A DNA stretch of 13,096 nt. It comes from Hohaiivirga sp031547465. GTDB taxonomy: Bacteria; Pseudomonadota; Alphaproteobacteria; Rhizobiales; Beijerinckiaceae. Both the position numbers and the translations under genes were made by a program. The stretch covers positions 1 through 13,096 of the forward strand of contig JAVBRX010000090.1 of the NCBI GenBank assembly GCA_031547465.1, read 5' to 3'. Below are positions 1 through 7,534 of this stretch, in pieces. The notes beneath the pieces were generated by a model. That model did no database searches. It was not told where the DNA came from and saw nothing but the letters and a program-made list of their open reading frames with translations. Numbering within the stretch: position 1 is the stretch's first letter; each line of letters begins with the position of its first letter.

Positions 1-601
1 GAGGCGGTAAATTGGCCCCTGTGCCCTCAATGCCGAGTAGTCTCGACAACGCCGCCTCGAATGCCGCCTCGACAGGCGGCAATTTCTTTCGTTGCGGTCG
101 CGCCCGGCCAAGAGCGGCGCATAATTGCCGGTGAACGGCCTCCAGACCGGGCCACTGCGCCAGAGTGGCAAGCGTTGCGCGATGCGCAGCGCGAACGAAT
201 GTGAGATCGGCCTGCAACGGATCATCCGGCACATGCTCCGGCGCTTCGGCATGAGCGAACCACGCAATCAGCCATTCATAAAGCAACGCATTATCTTCCC
301 GGTCGGGAAAAATGCCGATGCGTTCCGGCAGACGCATAACCTCGCTATCGAGAATGGCGCGATCAATCTTCTCCCTGCCGAGACCGACGCGCTGGTAAAA
401 TCGCAGACGATGATCGGATACGCTGGCGGAGCCTGCCGATAGACGGATCGCAGCATCGCCGCCGAGCGCCCGGAACAGGATGCCGAGGCGGGTTTTCATC
501 GCCTCGAACGGCATAGCTGCTTCCGTATGGAAACGATAGCTGAAGGCGCGCCCCACCAGACGATGCCAATACAGACCTACGGTTTCCTCTGGCTCGAACA
601 T
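1..601 (-). CDS. norD: NorD, nitric oxide reductase activation protein (N-terminal 200 aa, cut by window edge)
   Basis: NorD works with the AAA+ protein NorQ to assemble or activate the membrane nitric oxide reductase NorCB. It is thought to act in the cytoplasm and normally ends in a von Willebrand factor A domain with a metal-binding MIDAS site. Only the first 200 codons are here and the frame stays open to base 1, so the VWA domain lies outside the window and cannot be judged. The visible part begins MFEPEETVGLYWHRLVG and contains DHRLRFYQRVGLGREKID, the conserved N-terminal pattern of denitrification NorD proteins. The ATG at 601 is the first usable start: the two ATGs just upstream run straight into TAA. 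It begins 25 bases after the norQ stop with only a weak ribosome-binding site, so coupled translation is likely. The family call rests on the remembered N-terminal pattern plus the norCBQD gene order. Confidence 0.88.
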   Translation of the reverse strand, partial: MFEPEETVGLYWHRLVGRAFSYRFHTEAAMPFEAMKTRLGILFRALGGDAAIRLSAGSASVSDHRLRFYQRVGLGREKIDRAILDSEVMRLPERIGIFPDREDNALLYEWLIAWFAHAEAPEHVPDDPLQADLTFVRAAHRATLATLAQWPGLEAVHRQLCAALGRARPQRKKLPPVEAAFEAALSRLLGIEGTGANLPP

Positions 602-626
602 ATTTTACATTACCCAGGCTTTTACA

Positions 627-1421
627 TTATCCGAGCGCGATGTCTGCGACCCGCAACAGGCCATCCTTGACATCCGTATCGTCGGACAGGGGTTCGATCA
701 GAGCGGCGCGGATTGCATCCTTGGGTGCAACGCCACTGCGGATCAGCGTCGCCGCATAAACCACGAGCCGGGTGGATGCGCCCTCTTCCAGATCCTGCCC
801 CTTCAGATCGCGCAGCGCTCCGGCAAGCCGCACCAACGGCTTACAACGATCCACCGACAATCCGCTTTCACGGGAAACAATGGCCGCTTCCGCCGCCGCC
901 GGCGGAAAGCTGAACTCCATCGCCATGAAGCGCTGACGGGTGCTCGGCTTCAGGGCTTTCAGAACGTTCTGGTATCCGGGATTGAATGAAACGACCAGCA
1001 TGAATTCCGGCGGCGCCTGCAGCAACTCGCCGGTGCGCTCCAGTGGCAGAATGCGCCGATCATCGGTCAGCGGATGCATCACGACCGTGACGTCCTTCCG
1101 CGCTTCCACGACTTCATCGAGGTAACAGATCGCCCCCTCGCGCACGGCGCGGGTCAGCGGCCCGTCAGCCCAGACAGTATCGCCGCCCTTAAGCAGATAA
1201 CGCCCCGTCAGATCCGCCGCCGTGAGGTCGTCATGACAGGAGACTGTATGCAAGGGCCGCCCGAGACGAGCCGCCATATGGGCGACAAACCGCGTCTTGC
1301 CGCAACCGGTCGGTCCTTTCAGCAGCAAGGGAAGACGATTGCGATAGGCATGTTCGAACAGTTCGCATTCCTGGCCAGTCGGCTCGTAAAAGGGAATCTG
1401 CGCTTCGTTCGTCGCGTTCAT
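627..1421 (-). CDS. norQ: NorQ, AAA+ ATPase activating nitric oxide reductase (CbbQ/NirQ/NorQ family)
   Basis: This is a cytoplasmic MoxR-class AAA+ ATPase of 264 aa that, with NorD, is required for active NorCB, probably by remodelling the enzyme or helping insert the FeB site. The Walker A motif GPTGCGKT is at residues 36-43 and Walker B ICYLDE at 98-103. The sensor-1 stretch VVSFNPGYQ and the arginine-containing segment LKPSTRQRF follow, as in CbbQ/NirQ/NorQ proteins. Length matches the usual 260-270 aa. I chose the ATG at 1421 (MNATNEAQIPFYEP) because TACGGAG lies 9 nt upstream and homologues begin shortly before the IPFYxPxGxE motif. An in-frame ATG at 1487 would add 22 residues of unfamiliar sequence. 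It lies 147 bp downstream of norB, with a hairpin in the gap, and 25 bp upstream of norD. Confidence 0.94.
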   Translation of the reverse strand: MNATNEAQIPFYEPTGQECELFEHAYRNRLPLLLKGPTGCGKTRFVAHMAARLGRPLHTVSCHDDLTAADLTGRYLLKGGDTVWADGPLTRAVREGAICYLDEVVEARKDVTVVMHPLTDDRRILPLERTGELLQAPPEFMLVVSFNPGYQNVLKALKPSTRQRFMAMEFSFPPAAAEAAIVSRESGLSVDRCKPLVRLAGALRDLKGQDLEEGASTRLVVYAATLIRSGVAPKDAIRAALIEPLSDDTDVKDGLLRVADIALG

Positions 1422-1511
1422 GTCTTCATGCTCCGTAAGGCGGACCGATTGCCTGCCGTCCTGCCCATCTGCTGCCGGAAACGGCATCTTTCATCTATCA
1501 AGAGAAACGAA

Positions 1512-1539
1512 GGCTGGCGGACCAGTAAACCCGCCAGCC
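1512..1539 (-). other. Hairpin between norB and norQ (attenuator or mRNA-processing candidate)
   Basis: GGCTGGCGG (1512-1520) and CCGCCAGCC (1531-1539) form a perfect 9-bp, G+C-rich stem with a 10-nt loop in the 147-bp norB-norQ gap. On the minus strand it is followed by TTCGTTTCTC, which is T-rich but not a clean U-tract. It could be a partial terminator that lowers norQD relative to norCB, or a 3'-end stabiliser of a processed norCB transcript. The stem is seen directly; the role is inference. Confidence 0.5.
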
Positions 1540-1568
1540 GTCAGTCGAGGTTGGTCATCCAGGTTGGA

Positions 1569-2921
1569 TTATTTCCCCGGTTGCAGCGCCACATCCATCC
1601 GCGCCGGCTTCTGCACACGAGCAGGTCCCCAAAGCGCATAGACGAACATCAGAGCGCCGATGAGGACGAAGACGCCGGCACCCAGACGCATTTCGTAGAA
1701 AAGCGTCAGGTAGTCCTGCACCACCATGTAGCTCTCACCCATCACCCGCTGCATCTGCACCTGCACCGCACCGGCAAAGGTCAGGGCAAAGGTCATGAAC
1801 CACACGGCAGAGGTCATGATCCAGAAGCTCCACATGCTGATGAGCTGATTATAGGGCTGCGTGTTGCGTAGATACGGCATGGCGTAGGTCATGATCGCCA
1901 GGTTCAGCATTACGTACGCACCATAGAAGGCAAGGTGACCATGAGCAGCCGTGATCTGCGTGCCATGCGTCAGATAGTTGATCGACGGCAGCGTATGCAT
2001 GAAGCCCCACACACCAGCCCCGAAGAACGCGCACACGGTGCAGCCGAGCGCCCACAACAGCGCCGCCTTGTTCGGATGGTCACGGCGACCGCGCCAGGCC
2101 ATCGTGAAGGCGAACACCACCATGGCGAAGAACGGCGCGACTTCAAGCGACGAGAATATACCGCCGATGGGCTGCCAGTAACCGGGGGTGCCGATCCAAT
2201 AATAATGGTGGCCGGTGCCGAGAACGCCGGAGAACAGCGCCAGACCGACGATGGAATAGAGCCACTTTTCGATGACCTCACGGTCGACGCCGGTAATCTT
2301 GATCATCAGGAAGGCGAGGATCGACGCCATAATCAGTTCCCACACACCCTCGACCCAGAGATGCACGACCCACCACCAGAACATCTTGTCCAGAGCGAGA
2401 TTTTCCGGGTTGTAGAGGCTGAACAGGAAAAAGATGGCGGTACCCCACAGGCCGAGCAGAAGAACGCTGGTAATCGCGGTCTTGCGGCCCTTCAGCACCG
2501 TTATCGATACATTATAGAGAAAGATCAGCGCGCAAACGACGATGGCGAGCTTGATCCACAGCGGTTGCTCCAGGAACTCGCGTCCACCCGGCGCATACCG
2601 GAACAGGTAACCGCCGACAGCAACGAGGGCACCGACCGTAAGCAGCACCAGTTGCAGATAGGCCAGCTTCGGGCTTTCAAGTTCACGCTCCGCTTCTTCG
2701 GGAACGAGATAATACGCCGCACCGAAAAAGCCGAGCAGCAGCCAGACAATCAGCGCATTAGTGTGCGTCATCCGCAAATAGCTGAACGGAACGAGTTCAT
2801 GCAGCCAGTCGCCGGTGACATAAATGACGCCAAGCACCAGACCGACCGCGACTTGCACAACGAAGAGTAGCGAAGCGACGGCGAAATACCAATACGCCAC
2901 TTTTTGCGAGGAATATTTCAT
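1569..2921 (-). CDS. norB: NorB, catalytic subunit of cytochrome c-dependent nitric oxide reductase
   Basis: NorB is the inner-membrane haem-copper-oxidase-family subunit that reduces 2 NO to N2O in denitrification or NO detoxification, taking electrons from NorC. The 450-aa protein has about 12 hydrophobic segments, as expected. All metal ligands known from the Pseudomonas aeruginosa enzyme are present with a constant 20-residue offset from mid-protein on. His53 (RMTHTNA) and His329 bind low-spin haem b, and His327 (HGHLAFYG) binds haem b3. His187, His238 and His239 (GTGHHYYW), with Glu191 in HLWVEGVWE, form the FeB site. Glu195 and Glu260, implicated in the active site, are also conserved. 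It lacks the fused N-terminal quinol-oxidising extension of qNor, which fits the separate norC. GGAGAG lies 8 nt before the ATG, directly after the norC stop, and the intergenic distance is only 12 bp. Confidence 0.98.
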   Translation of the reverse strand: MKYSSQKVAYWYFAVASLLFVVQVAVGLVLGVIYVTGDWLHELVPFSYLRMTHTNALIVWLLLGFFGAAYYLVPEEAERELESPKLAYLQLVLLTVGALVAVGGYLFRYAPGGREFLEQPLWIKLAIVVCALIFLYNVSITVLKGRKTAITSVLLLGLWGTAIFFLFSLYNPENLALDKMFWWWVVHLWVEGVWELIMASILAFLMIKITGVDREVIEKWLYSIVGLALFSGVLGTGHHYYWIGTPGYWQPIGGIFSSLEVAPFFAMVVFAFTMAWRGRRDHPNKAALLWALGCTVCAFFGAGVWGFMHTLPSINYLTHGTQITAAHGHLAFYGAYVMLNLAIMTYAMPYLRNTQPYNQLISMWSFWIMTSAVWFMTFALTFAGAVQVQMQRVMGESYMVVQDYLTLFYEMRLGAGVFVLIGALMFVYALWGPARVQKPARMDVALQPGK

Positions 2922-2933
2922 ATCTGTCTCTCC

Positions 2934-3398
2934 TCAGCCCTGATTGGTGCGCGCGTTGTTCGGCGGCCAGTTCTGGGTATTCATCCGGCTCGTCCATTCA
3001 AGGAAATCGACGAGATCGTTCAGCTGTTCCTTGTTCAGATTGAATTGCGGCATCTTCCGCCGCCCCGGCGCGTCGCCCGGACGGGTTTCCATCCAGTTGA
3101 TCAGTTGTTCCCGGGCCTGCTTCGGATTTTCAACGCCGCCATACCGAATCCAGACGTTCCCTATTTCCGGCGCGAAATAAGCCCCTTCGCCGAGAATCGT
3201 ATGACAATTGACGCAGGCATACTGCTCCCACACGCGCTTGCCGCGACCGACGCTCTCGGTCAGCGTTTTCGTGTCGGTGCTTGTGTTGACAGCATAGCTG
3301 ACCGAATGGGCTGTAAGCCCGACGAACAACAGAAAGAAGAAAGCCGAGCCACCATAGAAAATATTTCTGGCGGCTGCTTTGGTAAAGCGGTCGCTCAT
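2934..3398 (-). CDS. norC: NorC, cytochrome c subunit of nitric oxide reductase
   Basis: NorC is the membrane-anchored c-type cytochrome that receives electrons from periplasmic cytochromes or cupredoxins and passes them to NorB. The 154-aa product has one N-terminal transmembrane anchor (about residues 15-37) and a periplasmic domain. Its haem c site is CVNCH at 62-66, followed by the conserved TILGEGAYFAPEIGNVW. Met116 in RRKMPQF is the likely sixth haem ligand. The C-terminus DFLEWTSRMNTQNWPPN is typical of the family. I chose the ATG at 3398 (MSDRFTKAAARN) because a purine-rich site, GAGG running into eight G, lies just upstream and this matches the family N-terminus. The frame stays open to an ATG at 3527, but the 43 extra residues are charged, unfamiliar and without a ribosome-binding site. 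It is the first gene of the norCBQD transcript. Confidence 0.97.
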   Translation of the reverse strand: MSDRFTKAAARNIFYGGSAFFFLLFVGLTAHSVSYAVNTSTDTKTLTESVGRGKRVWEQYACVNCHTILGEGAYFAPEIGNVWIRYGGVENPKQAREQLINWMETRPGDAPGRRKMPQFNLNKEQLNDLVDFLEWTSRMNTQNWPPNNARTNQG

Positions 3399-3401
3399 GC
3401 G

Positions 3402-3411
3402 CCCCCCCCTC
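3402..3411 (-). promoter_or_regulatory. norC ribosome-binding region containing a G8 tract
   Basis: On the minus strand the bases before the norC ATG read GAGG continuing into a run of eight G (3402-3409), then CGC and ATG. This supports the start at 3398. A homopolymer of this length inside a Shine-Dalgarno region is unusual, because slippage would change the spacing to the start codon. Confidence 0.65.
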
Positions 3412-3644
3412 AAGCGATCCGTCTTTTGCTGACAGCCCTTCCATGGGACATGAGGCCGGAACAACTCTAAGGATCGGTAATATCGCTTCAAAAACGACGA
3501 CGCGCGATACTCATAAACCCGCCTCATGCTGGCATATGATGCTTTTCACGTCGTCACACTCTGTTGAGGTAATAGCGACCACACCTGCTCTCTTTGCGCC
3601 AAGGCAATCCAAAATAAAGTAACTATCAACATAAATTGACATAT

Positions 3645-3658
3645 TTGACAAAAGTCTA
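3645..3658 (-). promoter_or_regulatory. Second, imperfect NNR/FNR-type box (TTGAC-N4-GTCTA)
   Basis: TTGAC AAAA GTCTA matches the TTGAC-N4-GTCAA palindrome at 9 of 10 positions. Its centre is 28 bp closer to norC than that of the perfect box. If this copy were the activating site at about -41.5, transcription would start near 3610, leaving a leader of about 210 nt. The match is direct; use as a binding site is inference. Confidence 0.5.
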
Positions 3659-3672
3659 ACAAAATACGAGTT

Positions 3673-3686
3673 TTGACCAATGTCAA
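3673..3686 (-). promoter_or_regulatory. Perfect NNR/DNR/FNR-type box upstream of norC (TTGAC-N4-GTCAA)
   Basis: TTGAC CAAT GTCAA is an exact 5-4-5 palindrome, extended by one more pair (T3672/A3687). CRP/FNR-family regulators of denitrification (NnrR, NNR, DNR, also FNR/FixK) recognise TTGAY-N4-RTCAA, and nor operons are classic targets. It is 275 bp upstream of the norC ATG. Activation at -41.5 would place the start site near 3638. The site faces norC because the only gene on its other side is convergent toward it and ends in a terminator. Which family member binds cannot be told from the site. Confidence 0.8.
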
Positions 3687-3880
3687 ATTATATTATAAAT
3701 TCAGAATAATTAAATATATAATATATATTGTTATATTTTTATTTAAAAAAACATCAAAATACTCTATATTCAACACTAAAATATACTTTCTATAGTTAAA
3801 TAATATCTATGCATGATTATTAAATAAAAACAGACACAGAAAGTCATCATTTTCGTCCATCCCATCAACCGATCTGGTTT

Positions 3881-3918
3881 CCCCAAAACAGCCGAACCCG
3901 GTCTCTCGACCGGGTTCG
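3881..3918 (-). terminator. Intrinsic terminator after the type I secretion operon
   Basis: CGAACCCGGTC (3893-3903) and GACCGGGTTCG (3908-3918) make a perfect 11-bp stem with loop TCTC. On the minus strand it is followed by GGCTGTTTTGGGG, a short T-rich tail. It lies about 40 bp past the stop of the HlyD-type gene and insulates it from the downstream nor promoter region. Confidence 0.82.
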
Positions 3919-3955
3919 CAAACTATCAGGACGGAACAATCTTGAAATATCAGGC

Positions 3956-5131
3956 TCAACGTTCGCGCAAGGCTTCAGAAGCGCGGTTCAGCGGCTTGAT
4001 GAGGTATTGCATCACCGTTCTGTTGCCTGTCTTGATCTCCGAAGTGGCAATCATGCCGGGGGAAATCGGATGGCGCTTGCCGTCCTTGGTTTCGAGATAG
4101 GCATTATCGGTAATGACATAAACCCGATAATATTCACTACGCCGGTCCACCTCATCGACAAGGCTGTCAGGCGAGATACGCTGAACCTTTGCCTTGAGGC
4201 TGCCGTAAATCGCCTGATCGTAGGCGGTGATCTTCACATTCGCTTCCTGGTCCGGCTTGATGAAAGCGATATCGCGCGGGTTGATCTTGGTTTCGATCAG
4301 CAACTGATCATCGAGAGGCACGATCACCATCAACGTGCCACCGGAGGAGATGACGCCACCCTTGGTATTGACCCGAATATCCTTGACGATACCACGCAAC
4401 GGAGCGACGATCGTCGTTCGCTGCAACTGATCTGCCTTGGCCTTCAGAATTTCCTGAAGCGGCTCGATCTCCGCCATCGTCTTGGTAAACTCGTTCCGCA
4501 GGCTGACACCGTACTCACTGCGCGTCGCTTGCAACCTCGTATCCAGTTCTGCCAGCTTCTGCCTGAGGCGCAGCACTTCCACTTCAGTTGCCGCCCCGGT
4601 CTTCAGAAGCGGGATAGCCAGATCCAATTCCTTTTTCGACAGCGAATGCTGCTGTTCGAGATTCTTGATATTGTCCTTGAACGCCTTGCGATTGGTGTTG
4701 AACAATTCACGCTCGCGGTCGACCACATCCTTGTCGGTCAGAAGGGCATCCGGAAACTTGACATCCTCGCTATCGCTCATCTCCGCTGTCAGGCGCGCGG
4801 CCTTCGCCTGCAGGCTGGAAAGACGCGCCGATGCTTCACCGACCGACGACTGCGCCGCAATCGGATGCAGGGTGGCAAGAATCTGTCCTTTTTCAACGGT
4901 CATGCCTTCTTTCACCATCATCTCATCAAGCGTTCCCGATTCGAGGCTCTGAATGATCTGCTCCTTCGACGACGGCACGACCTTGCCCTGACCGACGGCA
5001 ACTTCGTCGAGGTTGGCGAAATAGGACCAAGCAATAAAACCAAGGACAGACGATATGGTCAGCCACAGCAGCCAGCGCGCAGCGCGCGACTGCGCGCGTT
5101 TATCAATCCTGTAAAACATGAAATCGTTCAT
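3956..5131 (-). CDS. HlyD/LapC-type membrane fusion protein of a type I secretion system
   Basis: This is the periplasmic adaptor that bridges the inner-membrane ABC exporter and the TolC-like outer-membrane channel. The 391-aa protein has a short cytoplasmic N-terminus and one transmembrane helix (about 20-38, WLLWLTISSVLGFIAWSYF). The first half of the lipoyl domain spans about 43-90 (GQGKVVPSSKEQIIQSLESG), followed by a long alpha-helical hairpin of about 95-238. The second lipoyl half starts near RTTIVAPLRGIV, then a beta-barrel domain contains SPGMIATSEI. The end KPLNRASEALRER is characteristic of HlyD-family adaptors. I prefer the ATG at 5131 (MNDFMFYRIDKR), preceded by GGGGGAAGGG; an in-frame ATG at 5191 with GGAGG 12 nt upstream would add 20 residues. 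It is last in the transporter operon, 165 bp after the ABC gene, and corresponds in position to bapD or lapC. Confidence 0.93.
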   Translation of the reverse strand: MNDFMFYRIDKRAQSRAARWLLWLTISSVLGFIAWSYFANLDEVAVGQGKVVPSSKEQIIQSLESGTLDEMMVKEGMTVEKGQILATLHPIAAQSSVGEASARLSSLQAKAARLTAEMSDSEDVKFPDALLTDKDVVDRERELFNTNRKAFKDNIKNLEQQHSLSKKELDLAIPLLKTGAATEVEVLRLRQKLAELDTRLQATRSEYGVSLRNEFTKTMAEIEPLQEILKAKADQLQRTTIVAPLRGIVKDIRVNTKGGVISSGGTLMVIVPLDDQLLIETKINPRDIAFIKPDQEANVKITAYDQAIYGSLKAKVQRISPDSLVDEVDRRSEYYRVYVITDNAYLETKDGKRHPISPGMIATSEIKTGNRTVMQYLIKPLNRASEALRER

Positions 5132-5296
5132 CTTCAAGCCCTTCCCCCAGCGAGCCGGATTCCCGTCCGGGCACGCCTTTTCCGACTGCATTCGGCCCGG
5201 CGTCCTCCGGCGGCTCGCCTCTTCGAAGCAACCGCCGGCACTGACGCCTCTTCATAGATCGGAGACAGACTCCATCCGGTTATTTGGGAGCGCGCT

Positions 5297-7534
5297 TCAC
5301 GCTTCGCTACCCTCCGGGACATCGCTCTTCTCTTTTTTTACCGTTCCCTGAACGACACGCGGCTGCGCTTTGGCTGCAAGGGCCGCCTGCTGTTCGGGAG
5401 TGGCCCTGCCCTGGCTCAACCGCGCCAAAATCTCGTCCTTCGGCCCGTCGAGCAGAATGCGCCCACCGTCGAGGACGAGGATTCTATCCACCAGATTGAG
5501 TACCGGATAACGGTGTGTGGCGACAATCATCGTCTTATCGCCCAGCCAATCGCGCAGGTTGCCGATTACCGTCTGCTCCGTGGCTTCGTCGAGTGAAGCG
5601 GTCGGTTCGTCGAGCAACACGATATTCGGCGAGCGCAGGATCATACGCGCCAGCATCAGCGACTGCTTCTGCCCGCCGGACAGACCGACGCCGTTCTCGC
5701 GCAGAACCAGATCAAGACCGTGTGGCTGGTTGAGCAGCAACTGATCGGCGCAGGAGAGTCTCATCGCCTGTAGGACTTCCTCATCGGAGGCAGTCGGATC
5801 GGCCATCAGCATGTTATCGCGCAACGTGCCGTAGAACAAGCTGGAATCCTGCAACAGGAAGCCGACGTCGCGCCGGATGTCGGCGACATCGATCAGCCCC
5901 ATATTGGTGCCGTTGAAGATGATACGCCCCTGTTGCGGCGTCGATAGTCCGCCAAGCAGGCGCAGAAGCGTCGTCTTGCCGGAACCGACCCTGCCGAGAA
6001 GGGCGATCCTTTCCCCTTTGGTGACTTTGAATTGCGGCACGACAAGCGCCGGTTTGCTCATCGGATCGTAGCTGTAGACGACGTTCTGGAACTGGTAATC
6101 GCCCTTGAGGTCCGGCTTGTGGTATGCATCCTTGTCGCCCGGATGGTCGAGGGGAAGCGTCAGAAGTCCGTCCAGGCCCTTCTTGCCGACGACGGCGTTC
6201 TGCAAGCGGCTGAACATTGCCGGAATCTGCGCCAGCGGCGCGATCGTCCTGCTGGTCAGAATCGAACAGGCCATCACCGCCCCGAACGACAACTGATTGT
6301 CAAGGATGAGATAAACGCCATAAATCACCACGAAAATATAGGCAAGCTGCTGCACCGTAGACGAAAAGTTCATCAGAAGGCCGCCGAGGAAGCGTTGCTT
6401 CATGGAAATGTCGGCACTGACCTTGTTGACGTGATGCCACATATTGCGGAAGCGCGGCTCGGCCTGAAGCATCTTGATATCTTCGACGCGATAGATCGAT
6501 TCCATCAGAATGGCGTTACGCAGAGCCGCTTCCTGCATCCCTTGGTTGGACAGCTTCTTCAGCGGCATCTGAATCAGCAACCCGGGAATGATCAGCAGCG
6601 GCACTGCGATCAGCGGCACGATGGCGATCGGTCCGCCAATCGCCCAGATGATAAACAGGAAGGCGAAGACGAACGGAAGATCGATGCAGACACCCAAGGT
6701 TGTCGACGTCAGAAGCTCTCGCATTTGTTCGAGATCACGCAACTGCGAGATCAGCGATCCCGGCGACCGTGGACGGGCATCGTTCTTGATATCCATCATC
6801 CGGGCGAAAAACATGGATGACAGCTTAAGGTCCGCCTGCTTGCCGAAATGGTCGGTAATCAGGATACGGGCGGTACGGATACCGAATTCGATCAGCAAGG
6901 CGATGAACACGCCGGATGCAAGAACCCATAACGTGTTGGTCGAGCGGGAGGGAACGACGCGGTCCCAGACCTGCATGGCAAACAGCGACGTCGCCACCGC
7001 CAGCAGGTTCCCCACCAGAGAACCTGCGCACAATTCGAACAGAATCGTCCAGTTCTGCGTGAAAATGCTCATCAACCAGGACTTGGAGTTCTCGGTCAGG
7101 TATTCATCGACGCGTTTGTCGCGCACCTGTTCCTTCTCGCGCACCGTCAGGATCGGGGCCTGAAGCACGCCATCGAGTTCGTTGAGGGAGAGCGTTCGCT
7201 CGAACACATGCCCTTCAGCGGAGACCTTGAACGTCACCTGCCCGTTGTCGATCATGGTGATGACGCCGACATACTCGTTCGAAACCGGCACCAGCGCCGG
7301 TAGCATGTCGTTCGTGAAATCCTTGAGCGGCTTCGCCTCGAACTTGCCGATCAGGCCCGCGGACATGGCGATGTCGAGGATCGCATCCTCCCGCCTGCTG
7401 AACTTTTTCGACCAGACCGACGAACCACGTACAAGCTCGGGGGAAGCGCGAACGCCAAGCGAACGGGCTGCGAGAAGGATCGCATCGACCCAGGCATCGA
7501 GGGCGACAGGCGCCGTTTTGTTATCTGCGGCCAT
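5297..7534 (-). CDS. Type I secretion ABC exporter (LapB/BapC-like permease-ATPase with C39-like domain)
   Basis: This inner-membrane half-transporter would dimerise and use ATP to drive the adhesin through the HlyD/TolC-type conduit. The order in its 745 aa is an N-terminal C39-peptidase-like domain (about 8-130), a six-helix membrane domain (about 155-445) and a nucleotide-binding domain (about 478-705). ATPase motifs are all intact: Walker A GRVGSGKTT 514-522, Q-loop Gln562, signature LSGGQKQ 618-624, Walker B IVLLDEP 638-644 and switch His674. The first 120 residues contain no cysteine, so the N-terminal domain cannot be a C39 protease and is probably a substrate-docking C39-like domain, as in HlyB- and LapB-type exporters of RTX substrates. 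The ATG at 7534 follows the TAA of the upstream gene with no gap, and GGGAGAG lies in that gene's end, so the two are probably translationally coupled. The tail after about 705 is Ala/Gln/Lys-rich. Confidence 0.95.
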   Translation of the reverse strand: MAADNKTAPVALDAWVDAILLAARSLGVRASPELVRGSSVWSKKFSRREDAILDIAMSAGLIGKFEAKPLKDFTNDMLPALVPVSNEYVGVITMIDNGQVTFKVSAEGHVFERTLSLNELDGVLQAPILTVREKEQVRDKRVDEYLTENSKSWLMSIFTQNWTILFELCAGSLVGNLLAVATSLFAMQVWDRVVPSRSTNTLWVLASGVFIALLIEFGIRTARILITDHFGKQADLKLSSMFFARMMDIKNDARPRSPGSLISQLRDLEQMRELLTSTTLGVCIDLPFVFAFLFIIWAIGGPIAIVPLIAVPLLIIPGLLIQMPLKKLSNQGMQEAALRNAILMESIYRVEDIKMLQAEPRFRNMWHHVNKVSADISMKQRFLGGLLMNFSSTVQQLAYIFVVIYGVYLILDNQLSFGAVMACSILTSRTIAPLAQIPAMFSRLQNAVVGKKGLDGLLTLPLDHPGDKDAYHKPDLKGDYQFQNVVYSYDPMSKPALVVPQFKVTKGERIALLGRVGSGKTTLLRLLGGLSTPQQGRIIFNGTNMGLIDVADIRRDVGFLLQDSSLFYGTLRDNMLMADPTASDEEVLQAMRLSCADQLLLNQPHGLDLVLRENGVGLSGGQKQSLMLARMILRSPNIVLLDEPTASLDEATEQTVIGNLRDWLGDKTMIVATHRYPVLNLVDRILVLDGGRILLDGPKDEILARLSQGRATPEQQAALAAKAQPRVVQGTVKKEKSDVPEGSEA

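Larger units (their letters stand above)
3599..3850. other. A+T-rich intergenic island holding the nor control region
   Basis: The 557-bp gap between norC and the end of the HlyD-type gene (3399-3955) has no credible gene. Its middle is extremely A+T-rich: by hand count 3661-3840 has about 30 G or C in 180 bases (about 17%), against well over 50% in the flanking genes. It includes runs of alternating A/T near 3713-3731 and carries two NNR/FNR-type palindromes at its norC-proximal edge. It is probably the promoter and curvature region of the nor operon. The part nearest norC (3399-3598) would be a transcribed leader. Confidence 0.6.

Noticed and set aside
1935..2870. Plus-strand open frame of 311 codons antisense to norB
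   Set aside because: norB has every catalytic residue in the other strand; the antisense product is low-complexity charged sequence without domains.
3399..3527. N-terminal extension of norC from the ATG at 3527
   Set aside because: No ribosome-binding site, and the 43 extra residues are unlike known NorC N-termini, whereas the ATG at 3398 has a strong site and family-like sequence.
3636..3649. TTGAC-N4-TTGAC as a third FNR-type site
   Set aside because: The two halves are direct, not inverted, repeats; the second half belongs to the imperfect palindrome at 3645-3658.
4007..5257. Plus-strand open frame of 416 codons antisense to the HlyD-type gene
   Set aside because: Fully overlaps a clear HlyD-family gene; the product is Leu/Arg/His-rich with no motif, typical of an antisense shadow.
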